This document shows positions 1 through 8,003 of a stretch of DNA of 60,911 nucleotides, one piece after another. How positions within the stretch are numbered: the stretch's first letter is position 1; the number at the start of each line of letters is the position of its first letter. The stretch is from HGM04593 sp045533955 (lineage in GTDB: Bacteria > Bacteroidota > Bacteroidia > Bacteroidales > Bacteroidaceae). Below the pieces are notes generated by a model. That model was not told the DNA's origin. It saw only the letters and a list, made by a program, of their open reading frames with translations, and searched no databases. The stretch spans positions 1 to 60,911 of the forward strand of contig JAZSIU010000006.1 of NCBI GenBank assembly GCA_045533955.1, read 5' to 3'. The translations under genes and the position numbers were made by a program.

Positions 1-69
1 TTTACAAGCGACTAAGTGAGGGCGGTCCGCAGCACCCTTAAAACAATCGTAAACCGAAATGACAAGCAA

Positions 70-175
70 GCCTCCGACCGAGTGAGCGCACTGTTGCCTC
101 ACGAGCAAAGGAGGCCCCGCGACAATTTCTTTAGGTGCAGGTTTTTTGCTTACTTTTTTTGGAAAAAAGTAAGGC
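70..175. repeat. Paired inverted repeats, possible dispersed intergenic element
   Basis: A GCCTCC/GGAGGC hairpin with an inner GTGAG/CTCAC stem is followed 33 bases later by a T-rich/A-rich hairpin (149-173). The second could act as a bidirectional terminator for a gene lying left of the window. Whether the block recurs elsewhere in the genome cannot be seen here. Confidence 0.4.
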
Positions 176-341
176 CCAAAGTATAAAATGAAAGAGAGAA
201 TAGCCGCATAAGTATTCCGAGAGGGTGATAAATATAATTATCTCGACCACACCTTTTTGCTACTGAGCCGTTTTCAGGACAATTCTTACGAGCAATAAAG
301 CCTCATAATATCAAAAAGCAGAATATATTGCAAAAAAATTG

Positions 342-349
342 TACCTTTG
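342..349 (+). promoter_or_regulatory. Bacteroidota -7 box (TACCTTTG) of the OPT gene
   Basis: TACCTTTG matches the TAnnTTTG consensus and lies 33 bases before the ATG at 383, which would give a leader of roughly 25-30 nt. No good -33 TTTG is visible at the usual distance. Confidence 0.55.
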
Positions 350-382
350 CCCACAAGTACAAAATAAACAATACAAAATACA

Positions 383-2368
383 ATGAAACAAGAAAATGAA
401 AAACAGGCGGGACTGCCCGAAAATGCGTTCCGTCCGCTGAAAGAGGGCGAGGAGTATAAGCCACTAATGTCGCCCGACAAAGAGTATCCCGAGGTTAACC
501 TGTGGTCGGTATCTTGGGGAATAGCAATGGCCGTGCTCTTCTCGGCCGCAGCAGCCTATCTGGGCCTGAAAGTGGGACAGGTATTCGAGGCGGCAATCCC
601 CATTGCCATAATCGCCGTTGGCGTGTCGAGTGCAGCCAAGCGCAAAGGAGCGTTGGGCGAGAATGTCATTATACAATCCATCGGCGCCTGCTCGGGAGTG
701 ATTGTAGCCGGAGCAATATTCACCCTGCCCGCGCTCTATATTCTCCAGAGCAAATACCCCGAGATGACCGTTAATTTTATGCAGATGTTCATAAGCTCGC
801 TCTTGGGCGGCGTGCTGGGCATACTGTTCCTTATCCCCTTCCGCAAATACTTTGTCAGCGACAAGCACGGCGAGTATCCCTTCCCCGAGGCCACCGCAAG
901 CACACAGGTTCTTGTATCGGGCGAAAAGGGCGGTTCACAGGCTAAGCCTCTGCTCATTGCAGGCGCTGTGGGCGGACTATACGACTTTATCGTGGCTACA
1001 TTCGGCTGGTGGAACGAGAATTTCACCACTCGCGTATGCGGCTGGGGCGAGATGCTCGCCGACAAGGCAAAATTGGTGCTGAAGATTAACACCGGAGCAG
1101 CCGTTCTTGGATTGGGTTACATTATCGGACTAAAATATGCCGCCATAATATGTGCAGGCTCGCTTGCTGTGTGGCTGCTCATTGTGCCGGGAATGAACCT
1201 CTTCTTTGGCGACGAGATTCTGAACGCTTGGAACCCTGATATTAACGTAACAATTGCGCAAATGTCGCCCGAGCAAATTTTCAAGGAGTATGCCAAGAGT
1301 ATCGGCATCGGAGGCATCGCAATGGCCGGAATTATCGGTATTTTTAAGTCGTGGAGCATAATAAAGAGCGCCGTGGGGCTTGCGGCTCGTGAGATGAGCG
1401 GCAAAAAGTCGGACGAGAAGGTTAAGCGCACGCAGCGCGACCTTCCGATGAAATTCATTGCATTCGGCTCGATATTCACCCTGTTGCTGGTGCTTCTGTT
1501 CTTCTTCTTTGATGTTATGCAGGGCAACGTGCTGCACAGCATCGTAGCTATCCTGCTGGTTGCCATAATATCGTTCCTATTTACAACGGTGGCCGCAAAT
1601 GCTATTGCCATCGTCGGCACAAACCCCGTATCGGGAATGACACTGATGACACTTATCCTTGCATCGGTTGTAATGGTTGCAGTGGGCCTGAAGGGTGCCA
1701 CGGGAATGGTTGCGGCGCTTGTAATGGGAGGCGTTGTGTGCACAGCCCTCTCGATGGCAGGCGGCTTTATCACCGACCTCAAGATAGGCTATTGGTTGGG
1801 CTCGACCCCCGCAAAGCAGCAGACGTGGAAATTCTTGGGTACTCTTGTATCGGCTGCCACGGTGGGCGGCGTCATTATGATTCTCAATAAGACCTACGGC
1901 TTTACAAGCGGCGCGCTTGCTGCGCCTCAGGCCAATGCAATGGCTGCTGTCATCGACCCGCTGATGAACGGCGTGGGCGCTCCGTGGATGCTCTACGGCA
2001 TAGGCGCTGCGCTTGCATTGGTGCTCACCTACTTTAATATTCCTGCATTGGCTTTTGCGCTGGGAATGTTTATCCCCATCGAGCTGAACCTTCCTCTGCT
2101 GGTTGGTGGCGCCATCAATTGGTACGTTACGACCCGCAGCAGCGACGCCAAGCTCAACAACGAACGAGGCGAAAAGGGTACTCTGCTTGCATCGGGATTC
2201 ATTGCCGGTGGCGCTCTGATGGGCGTTGTGAGCGCAGCGATACGATTCTTCGGATTCAATTTTGTGAACGAGGGCTGGCTGACCAACCCTTGGAGCGAGG
2301 CGCTGGCATTGGTTGCCTATCTGCTGCTTATTGTCTATCTTGTCAAAGCGAGTATGAAGGTAAAATAA
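383..2368 (+). CDS. OPT family oligopeptide transporter
   Basis: A 661-residue polytopic inner-membrane protein of the oligopeptide transporter (OPT) superfamily, the bacterial branch expected to import small peptides or metal chelates by proton symport. The hydrophilic N-terminus (about 1-38) is followed by many hydrophobic segments. The early stretch with AAYLGLKVGQVFEAAIP and the later ANAIAIVGTNPVSGMT region are typical of the family, and the length is normal. The ATG at 383 is preferred because it follows the -7 box at 342 and precedes a typical soluble N-terminus. The gene stands alone and is convergent with the YeiH-type gene, with a long perfect palindrome between them. The substrate cannot be read from sequence. 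Confidence 0.88.
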   Translation: MKQENEKQAGLPENAFRPLKEGEEYKPLMSPDKEYPEVNLWSVSWGIAMAVLFSAAAAYLGLKVGQVFEAAIPIAIIAVGVSSAAKRKGALGENVIIQSIGACSGVIVAGAIFTLPALYILQSKYPEMTVNFMQMFISSLLGGVLGILFLIPFRKYFVSDKHGEYPFPEATASTQVLVSGEKGGSQAKPLLIAGAVGGLYDFIVATFGWWNENFTTRVCGWGEMLADKAKLVLKINTGAAVLGLGYIIGLKYAAIICAGSLAVWLLIVPGMNLFFGDEILNAWNPDINVTIAQMSPEQIFKEYAKSIGIGGIAMAGIIGIFKSWSIIKSAVGLAAREMSGKKSDEKVKRTQRDLPMKFIAFGSIFTLLLVLLFFFFDVMQGNVLHSIVAILLVAIISFLFTTVAANAIAIVGTNPVSGMTLMTLILASVVMVAVGLKGATGMVAALVMGGVVCTALSMAGGFITDLKIGYWLGSTPAKQQTWKFLGTLVSAATVGGVIMILNKTYGFTSGALAAPQANAMAAVIDPLMNGVGAPWMLYGIGAALALVLTYFNIPALAFALGMFIPIELNLPLLVGGAINWYVTTRSSDAKLNNERGEKGTLLASGFIAGGALMGVVSAAIRFFGFNFVNEGWLTNPWSEALALVAYLLLIVYLVKASMKVK

Positions 2369-2377
2369 AAAGTTTCT

Positions 2378-2431
2378 TATACAATAATTCCCCAAAATCC
2401 TCAATTGAGGATTTTGGGGAATTATTGTATA
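2378..2431. terminator. Perfect 54-nt palindrome between convergent genes
   Basis: Two 27-nt arms (2378-2404 and 2405-2431) are exact reverse complements with no spacer. The structure starts 10 bases after the OPT stop and ends 13 bases before the YeiH-type stop, so it probably terminates both. A T-rich tract follows it on the minus strand; none follows on the plus strand. Confidence 0.75.
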
Positions 2432-2444
2432 TCGTCCTCGACGC

Positions 2445-3419
2445 TTATACGGCCCACATTATATACAACAGCGACACGACGCTTATTATCACCCACAGAA
2501 TAATGCCCTGAGCCAGAGATTTCAGGCCTACGCTCTTTAGAACATCTTTCGAGAGCGAGGCACCAATGAAGAACATTGTCAGAGTAAGAGCTTTACGGGC
2601 AACAGCATTTATTGTCTGCCCCACACAAGGCACAGAATCCAAAAGATAGGTGTTTACAAGCATCGCAACCACAAAAAAGACGATGAACAGAGGCACACTC
2701 ACCCTACTACCCTTACTCTTGAACAGCACCGAGGTAAAAAACGCCACGGGAATAATCCACAAGGCGCGCGTCAGCTTAATGGTCGTTGCAACCTCGAGCG
2801 CCTCCGGGCCGTAGGCTGCTCCTGCACCCACCACCGAGCTTGTATCGTGAATGGCAATAGCCGCCCACGTACCGAATTGTGCCTCGCTCATAGAGAGCAG
2901 ATGCCCTATCGAGGGGAATATAAATAGTGCCACGGCATTTAGGATAAACACTGTTCCCAACGCCACCGACGCCTCCTCGTCCCGAGCCTTAATGACAGGC
3001 GCAACCGCCGCAATGGCACTTCCACCACAGATAGCCGTTCCCGCACTGATGAGATAAGAGGTGTTCCTATCGACCCCGAGAAAGCGCCGTCCGATGAGCC
3101 ATCCCACAGCGAGCGTGCCAAAGACCGAGACGATAGTAAATAGCATTCCGTCGCTTCCCGAAGCAAGCGAACTATGCACGTTCATCCCAAAGCCCAATCC
3201 CACTACTGAATATTGCAGAAGCATCTTCGAGCATTTTTTGTTGAACGCAGGAAAAGGCTGCCCGCACAAGAGCGCAAACAGAAGCCCCAAAAAGAGCACA
3301 AAGGGCGGAGTGAGCCACGTGCCCACCCCCTCAAAGCCCGGGATAAAGCCAATAAAAAGCCCCGTAGCGATAATTACAAGATTGGCCACATAGAGCCATT
3401 TTGCATAAAGACGTATCAT
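2445..3419 (-). CDS. YeiH/UPF0324 family putative sulfate exporter
   Basis: A 324-residue membrane protein with about ten hydrophobic segments. The central SAGTAICGGSAIAAVAPVIKA stretch is the conserved signature of the UPF0324 (YeiH) family, and AIHDTSSVVGAGAAYG is its second conserved block. Members are annotated as putative sulfate exporters or uncharacterised permeases, and the substrate is not established. The ATG at 3419 lies 9 bases after the DUF4491 stop, so the gene is the last of the tight minus-strand set NAD(P)HX repair enzyme, BASS transporter, DUF4491, YeiH. The family assignment is firm; the sulfate role is only the family's default name. Confidence 0.85.
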   Translation of the reverse strand: MIRLYAKWLYVANLVIIATGLFIGFIPGFEGVGTWLTPPFVLFLGLLFALLCGQPFPAFNKKCSKMLLQYSVVGLGFGMNVHSSLASGSDGMLFTIVSVFGTLAVGWLIGRRFLGVDRNTSYLISAGTAICGGSAIAAVAPVIKARDEEASVALGTVFILNAVALFIFPSIGHLLSMSEAQFGTWAAIAIHDTSSVVGAGAAYGPEALEVATTIKLTRALWIIPVAFFTSVLFKSKGSRVSVPLFIVFFVVAMLVNTYLLDSVPCVGQTINAVARKALTLTMFFIGASLSKDVLKSVGLKSLAQGIILWVIISVVSLLYIMWAV

Positions 3420-3428
3420 AATAAGAAA

Positions 3429-3725
3429 TCATTTTTTCTTTCTCTTTGGGTTAGCGGGGAACCACCCTTTCTCGACCCTCTTTTTCTGCTCGAACACCTC
3501 GCCTATGCTCCAGAATGAAGAGAAGGCCACCACTCCCAACAAAATAGAGAGTATAAGATTCTCGACCAGCAACGACGCCACGGCAGCCACTATCCCCAAC
3601 AAAAGAAAAAGCCACCAGCTTTTTACCCCAATATAATATTCGGCCTTAATTACCAATGGGTGAAAAAGCCCTATCACAAGAAAAGTGGCAACCCCTATGA
3701 GTATGCCCGAGAAATTCATATCCAT
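3429..3725 (-). CDS. DUF4491 family small membrane protein
   Basis: A 98-residue protein with three hydrophobic segments (about 5-23, 35-53 and 56-74) and a basic C-terminus ending in lysines. The N-terminal NFSGILIGVATFLVIGLFHPLVIK block and the WSIGEVFEQKKRVEKGWFP tail fit DUF4491, a small integral membrane family of unknown function seen mainly in Bacteroidota. It sits between two transporter genes, 9 bases before YeiH and 46 after the BASS-type gene, so it is probably co-transcribed. An in-frame second ATG two codons in (3719) is an alternative start. No function is assigned. Confidence 0.8.
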   Translation of the reverse strand: MDMNFSGILIGVATFLVIGLFHPLVIKAEYYIGVKSWWLFLLLGIVAAVASLLVENLILSILLGVVAFSSFWSIGEVFEQKKRVEKGWFPANPKRKKK

Positions 3726-3771
3726 AATTTATTCTTTTTTTTAGTCGGGAGCCTCGGCCCCGCTGTTATTA

Positions 3772-4728
3772 TTATCTTTTATGATTGCACCTATAAAGTT
3801 GCCACGTATTTACAATATTGTGCCACAGACTGTAAAACCCGCCGGCAATGGCCGTAACGGGCGTTAAAAAAGTATAGGCCAACCATATTGCAAATACAGT
3901 GTTTTTCTGCCCCAGCGCCTGCCCGCCTGTAACCGTCTCGCCATAATAGCGCCCCACCATACGTCCCAAGGCAAATTGCAGAACACAACAGATGAACGAC
4001 ACAATGGCAATTGCCCCCATCACATACATAGGCAGATGCGTGTGCACAATGGCGCGTGTGGTAACAGCAATTGCGAGCATCAGAGCCACAAGCCACAGAT
4101 AAAAGGGCCAATTGCGCCCTCTCTGCAAAATAAAACCGTGCAACGAGGGGAAGAAGCGGCGGACAAGCTCGGCCAAGAGCAAAGGCGCAAGAAGCAGCGG
4201 AAATACCCTACCCGATATTTCAAGGAACGACGAGAGAAAAGCGTCCCCCGCCCTCGGATGGATAAGCGTCAGAAAGAAGGGAGCGACAATTGCCACCAAT
4301 ATATTTATGGCCATCGTGTAGGATATTAACGAGGCTGCGCTACCGCCCAATTTTGCCGTAATTACAGCTGCCGCCGTTGCCGTAGGACAGAGCAGACAGA
4401 GCATAGCCGACTCCAAAATGACACGCACGGCATCCACAAGAGGCAGAAAAGCCACCGCAAGCGACAACAGTATAAACGAGAGTATCTGAAAGGCCAGCAG
4501 CCACACGTGCCACCGACGTATGCGCAGCTCGCCGATGCGTACCTTGCAGAATGTAATAAAAAGCATCGAGAAGATGAGCAACGGCTGCACCACCGCCACT
4601 GCGCTGCGGGCCATAGCGTGCGTCGGGTCTAAAAAAGGAATATTCGTATATGCAAAATAGAGTATCACTCCCGCAATCATAGCAATGGGGAGCGACCAAT
4701 CTCGAAGCGTTTGTCTTACACTAATCAT
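3772..4728 (-). CDS. BASS-type (bile acid:sodium symporter-like) transporter
   Basis: A 318-residue protein with nine to ten hydrophobic segments. The block LCPTATAAAVITAKLGGSA, followed later by TGGQALGQKNTVFAIWLA, matches the two crossing-helix motifs of the bile acid:sodium symporter (BASS) superfamily, and the length is typical. Members carry organic acids with sodium. A bile-acid role should not be assumed, because distant members move many other substrates. The start at 4728 is 9 bases after the stop of the NAD(P)HX repair gene, so it is probably in the same transcript. The function beyond sodium-coupled organic anion transport is unknown. Confidence 0.75.
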   Translation of the reverse strand: MISVRQTLRDWSLPIAMIAGVILYFAYTNIPFLDPTHAMARSAVAVVQPLLIFSMLFITFCKVRIGELRIRRWHVWLLAFQILSFILLSLAVAFLPLVDAVRVILESAMLCLLCPTATAAAVITAKLGGSAASLISYTMAINILVAIVAPFFLTLIHPRAGDAFLSSFLEISGRVFPLLLAPLLLAELVRRFFPSLHGFILQRGRNWPFYLWLVALMLAIAVTTRAIVHTHLPMYVMGAIAIVSFICCVLQFALGRMVGRYYGETVTGGQALGQKNTVFAIWLAYTFLTPVTAIAGGFYSLWHNIVNTWQLYRCNHKR

Positions 4729-4737
4729 AAAAAAATC

Positions 4738-6261
4738 TTACTTTTCGGATTTTTTTTCGATACTGCGCCACGCAACGGGCAGATGCTCTATAATATCGCC
4801 TGCAACAAGCGCCGTCTGCCCCACACACGCTGCACCCTCATCACCCGCCACAGAGTGCACATACACGGCCACACGGGCAGCATCGTAGGCCTTGTATCCG
4901 CCCGCCAGAAGAGCCAGAATTATTCCCGTGAGTACATCGCCGCTGCCCCCCGTTGCCATCCCCGCGTTGCCGCGAACATTCAAGCAGTAGCTGCCGTCGC
5001 TACTGACGATAATTGTATAAGCGCCCTTTAGGACAACACATATTTTGTGGCGCACGGCAAAATCCCGTGCACGTGCGAGCGCATCGAAGCTGTCGGCAGC
5101 CGAGCCTGCGAGACGTGCAAATTCGCCTCGATGCGGTGTTATTACACTACCCTCGGGCAGGCTGTCGAGCCACTCTTTATTCTCGGCAAGGATATTAAGC
5201 GCGTCGGCGTCGATGACCATAGGGACACGACAATCCTCTATGAGCTTGTGCAGCGCCTCGGCCGTATGGGCGCTGCGTCCTATCCCCGGCCCCACCCCTA
5301 CGGCCGTGTATTGGGCCGTGTCGGGGGCGATGGTAAAGGAGTTATCGTCGGCGTCAATGCTTGTCATTGCCTCGGGCACGGCCGTCTGCACAATTGCGTT
5401 GTTGCAGGCAGGCAGATGCACGGTGAGCAGTCCAAGGCCCGAGCGCATCGCCGAGCGTGCTGCAAGCACCGATGCCCCGGCCATTCCCCGCGAGCCTGCC
5501 ACAAGCAGCGCACGCCCGAAATTACCCTTATGAGCCGTGGCAAGGCGCGGTGCCATAAGCGCACGAGCCTCTTCGGCCTCTATTGTGTGGGCGATGGGAA
5601 CTGTCTCGCTCATTGCCCTTGCGCTGAGGCCAATATCGAGCACACGCATACGACCGACATATTTTTTATTCTCGTCGAGGAGCATCGAGAGCTTGGGAAA
5701 CTGCAACGTCAGTGTCGTGTCGGCCCTCACAATGTCGGCAACGTCCGACGCCGGGCTATTATCCTCACCCATAAGCCCCGAGGGAATATCTACCGCCACA
5801 CGCGGACAGGCAAGAGAGTTTATGAGCCTTACCACCCGTGCATACTCGCCCTCGAGGGGGCGGTTAAGGCCGCTGCCGAAGAGCGCGTCAATTACAACCG
5901 TATGCGGCCCTACGATGAGCGCCTCGCCTCCGACCGTCAACCTTATGGTACACGAGGGAAAAGCCTCGAGCAGCCTCGAGAGCGCTCTCGAGCAGTCGCT
6001 CGAGAGTTTCTCGCGCGTAACCATCCACACATCCACCGTGCAACCCTTCTCGAGCAGACGGCGCGCCATCACAAGGCCGTCGCCGCCGTTGTTACCCGCC
6101 CCCGCGAACAGCACAAAATGGTTGCAGTGGGCATAATCGAGCCTTAGCGCATCGGTGAGCCTCGCAGCGGCACGCTCCATAAGGTTGTACGAGGATATTG
6201 GCTCGTACAGCATTGTCAGTCGGTCAATCTCTCTTACCGATGCGGTAGAATATATACGCAT
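4738..6261 (-). CDS. nnr: Bifunctional NAD(P)H-hydrate epimerase / ADP-dependent NAD(P)HX dehydratase
   Basis: A 507-residue fused repair enzyme. The N-terminal half (about 1-215) is a YjeF_N epimerase domain with GNNGGDG at 56-62, which binds the damaged cofactor. The C-terminal half (from about 225) is a ribokinase-like dehydratase with GNAGMATGGSGDVLTG near its end. Together they convert the R and S hydrates of NADH and NADPH back to the normal cofactors, using ADP. I place the start at 6261 (MRIYSTASVREID) because it matches the usual N-terminus of the family and an upstream in-frame start would add an unrelated leader. It lies just downstream of the terminator that follows aroQ, so it probably heads its own operon with the three membrane genes. 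Confidence 0.93.
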   Translation of the reverse strand: MRIYSTASVREIDRLTMLYEPISSYNLMERAAARLTDALRLDYAHCNHFVLFAGAGNNGGDGLVMARRLLEKGCTVDVWMVTREKLSSDCSRALSRLLEAFPSCTIRLTVGGEALIVGPHTVVIDALFGSGLNRPLEGEYARVVRLINSLACPRVAVDIPSGLMGEDNSPASDVADIVRADTTLTLQFPKLSMLLDENKKYVGRMRVLDIGLSARAMSETVPIAHTIEAEEARALMAPRLATAHKGNFGRALLVAGSRGMAGASVLAARSAMRSGLGLLTVHLPACNNAIVQTAVPEAMTSIDADDNSFTIAPDTAQYTAVGVGPGIGRSAHTAEALHKLIEDCRVPMVIDADALNILAENKEWLDSLPEGSVITPHRGEFARLAGSAADSFDALARARDFAVRHKICVVLKGAYTIIVSSDGSYCLNVRGNAGMATGGSGDVLTGIILALLAGGYKAYDAARVAVYVHSVAGDEGAACVGQTALVAGDIIEHLPVAWRSIEKKSEK

Positions 6262-6285
6262 ATTTTTCTGTTGTATGATTCCTAT

Positions 6286-6317
6286 AAAAAAAGCAGCCCG
6301 CATTTTAGTTACGGGCT
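6286..6317 (-). terminator. Intrinsic terminator of the aro operon
   Basis: The stem AGCCCG/CGGGCT (6295-6300 with 6312-6317) is followed on the minus strand by seven T (6286-6292). It sits 17 bases after the aroQ stop and before the NAD(P)HX repair gene. Confidence 0.8.
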
Positions 6318-6333
6318 ACAACATTTCAGATTA

Positions 6334-6765
6334 TCACAGAGTGTTTGCCAGATACAAAAGGCCCTCGCGATAACCCTCGAATCCTTTTCCATAGATTACT
6401 TTCTCGGCATAGAGCGAGACGTACGAGAATCGACGAAACTCCTCGCGCGAGGAAATATCCGTCAGATGAACCTCGACGGTGGGCAGCGCCACAGCCTTCA
6501 GCGCATCGAGTATTGCGACGCTCGTGTGAGTGTATGCCGCGGGATTTATGAGGATGGCATCGACACGACCGTATGCAGCCTGTATGGCATCGACAATCGT
6601 CCCCTCGTGGTTCGACTGAAAAAGCTCTACTTGCAGTCCTGCCTCGGCGGCACTCTCGCAGATGTATTCTTTCAGCGCAGCATAGTTCTGTGCGCCGTAA
6701 AGTGATGGTTCGCGCAACCCCAGCATATTTATATTGGGGCCGTTGATGACAAGAATCTTTTTCAT
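6334..6765 (-). CDS. aroQ: Type II 3-dehydroquinate dehydratase
   Basis: A 143-residue enzyme that converts 3-dehydroquinate to 3-dehydroshikimate, the third step of the shikimate pathway. The N-terminus reads VINGPNINMLGLREPSLYG, with the catalytic Tyr at residue 23. INPAAYTHTS (73-82) and His100 in EVHLTD are the other conserved blocks of the type II family, and the length is normal. The start at 6765 is preferred over an in-frame upstream start because it begins exactly at the family N-terminus. It is the last gene of the aro operon, 70 bases after pheA, with a terminator behind it. Confidence 0.95.
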   Translation of the reverse strand: MKKILVINGPNINMLGLREPSLYGAQNYAALKEYICESAAEAGLQVELFQSNHEGTIVDAIQAAYGRVDAILINPAAYTHTSVAILDALKAVALPTVEVHLTDISSREEFRRFSYVSLYAEKVIYGKGFEGYREGLLYLANTL

Positions 6766-6835
6766 AGGCGTTCGGTTTTTTGTGTTCGACAATTGTAGTT
6801 ATTAGATTGTTAGTAAATTGTTTATTCTAAATATA

Positions 6836-7978
6836 TTATATTATCTCGGCGTATGTTCCGAAATATTTGAATTGCTCGCCACACTCGTGCAGTTCGCACA
6901 TAAGCGAGAGAAACTCCTCGCTATAAACCGAGGCTTCAATATCGAAATAGAAACGATACTCAAATTCGCGTTCGGGAATATGACGGCTCTCGAGCTTGAC
7001 AAGGTTGACGCCCGTTGCGTTGAAGCGCGACATTATGCGGAAGAGTGTTCCGGGGCGGTTGGGAATAACCATCATAATGCTTGTGCGGTCGGCACCCGAG
7101 TAAATTTGCGGCTCCGAGGAGATACAGATGAAGCGTGTGTAGTTATTATCGCGATTCTGCACGGCTGTCTTTAGCGGTTGCAGATGATAAAGCTCGGCGC
7201 ACAGACGCGACGAGAGCGAGGCTTTTGAGCGGTCGCCCGACTGTGCTATCATTCGTGCAGCCTCGGCGGTGTTCTCGACCGGTATTATGCGCACATCCTT
7301 CAGCGTCGATAGAAACTCGGAACATTGGCTTATGGCCTGCTGATGCGAATAAATCTCACGAATATCCTCGAGCTTTGTGCCCGGATGCACAAGCAGCGAG
7401 TGGTCGACCTTTAGGCGCACGCTGCGCACGATGCTCACATTGTAGTCGGAGAGAAGGTCGTAGATGGCATTCACCGAGCCGGCTATTGAATTTTCGATAG
7501 GCAGCACTCCGAATCGGCACAGCCCGCTGCTGACGGCCTTAAACACCCCCTCGAAATTGCTCATATACATAATCTCGGGCAGGTCGAGCAGACGCTCGGC
7601 CGCCAAGTGAGCATACGAGCCCTCGCAGCCTGCACAAGCCACCGAGGCACGCTTGGGGAAGGGTGCGGGAGGCACCGAGGTAACCGCCTTAATCTTATTG
7701 AAAAAATCGCTATCCTCGGCAAGCACACGCGTCTGGTACGACTCACTAAGGTCGAAAATCGTGTGGTAGAGTGTGCGACCATAGCCCTCAAACTCGGGGC
7801 CCAAGCGCTTCGATACGTTGTGCAGCACGTTGCGTGCGCGCGAGGGGTGATAAACCACCATATTATTATCCTTTTTGTATCGTGCAATATCGGTTACCAC
7901 CTTCATACGCTGTGCAAAAAGGTCGCACATCTCGGTGTCAATCTCATCTATCTGTTTGCGCAATGCTTCTAAGTCCAT
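6836..7978 (-). CDS. pheA: Chorismate mutase-prephenate dehydratase (P-protein)
   Basis: A 380-residue three-domain enzyme that takes chorismate to phenylpyruvate. Residues 1-85 are an all-helical AroQ-class chorismate mutase (LRKQIDEIDTEMCDLFAQRM). Residues about 110-285 are prephenate dehydratase with GCEGSYAHLA and the catalytic TRF motif at 281-283. Residues about 299-372 are an ACT domain with the ESRHIPEREFEYRFYFDIE block, which in relatives binds phenylalanine for feedback inhibition. In the Bacteroides species I recall, chorismate mutase is instead fused to DAHP synthase, so this E. coli-like fusion is notable. It lies between aroA and aroQ in the operon. Confidence 0.93.
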   Translation of the reverse strand: MDLEALRKQIDEIDTEMCDLFAQRMKVVTDIARYKKDNNMVVYHPSRARNVLHNVSKRLGPEFEGYGRTLYHTIFDLSESYQTRVLAEDSDFFNKIKAVTSVPPAPFPKRASVACAGCEGSYAHLAAERLLDLPEIMYMSNFEGVFKAVSSGLCRFGVLPIENSIAGSVNAIYDLLSDYNVSIVRSVRLKVDHSLLVHPGTKLEDIREIYSHQQAISQCSEFLSTLKDVRIIPVENTAEAARMIAQSGDRSKASLSSRLCAELYHLQPLKTAVQNRDNNYTRFICISSEPQIYSGADRTSIMMVIPNRPGTLFRIMSRFNATGVNLVKLESRHIPEREFEYRFYFDIEASVYSEEFLSLMCELHECGEQFKYFGTYAEII

Positions 7979-8003
7979 TGTTATATTTTTTTTCGGTTAA
8001 TAA

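Larger units (their letters stand above)
1..382. other. Intergenic stretch with hairpin repeats
   Basis: No convincing gene. Two inverted repeats are visible. The first pairs GCCTCC (70-75) with GGAGGC (110-115), with an inner GTGAG/CTCAC stem. The second has 11-nt arms, CTTACTTTTTT (149-159) and AAAAAAGTAAG (163-173). The layout looks like a dispersed intergenic element of Bacteroidales genomes, which is an inference from memory and not tested. The right end holds the promoter of the OPT transporter gene. Confidence 0.5.

Noticed and set aside
1577..2404. Minus-strand ORF (about 275 codons) opposite the OPT gene
   Set aside because: Composition rich in His, Arg and Cys as expected of an antisense frame; the plus frame has clear membrane segments.
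5047..6147. Long plus-strand ORF (about 366 codons) opposite the NAD(P)HX repair gene
   Set aside because: It lies antisense to a gene with clear catalytic motifs and its own translation is Arg/His/Cys-rich with no recognisable domain.
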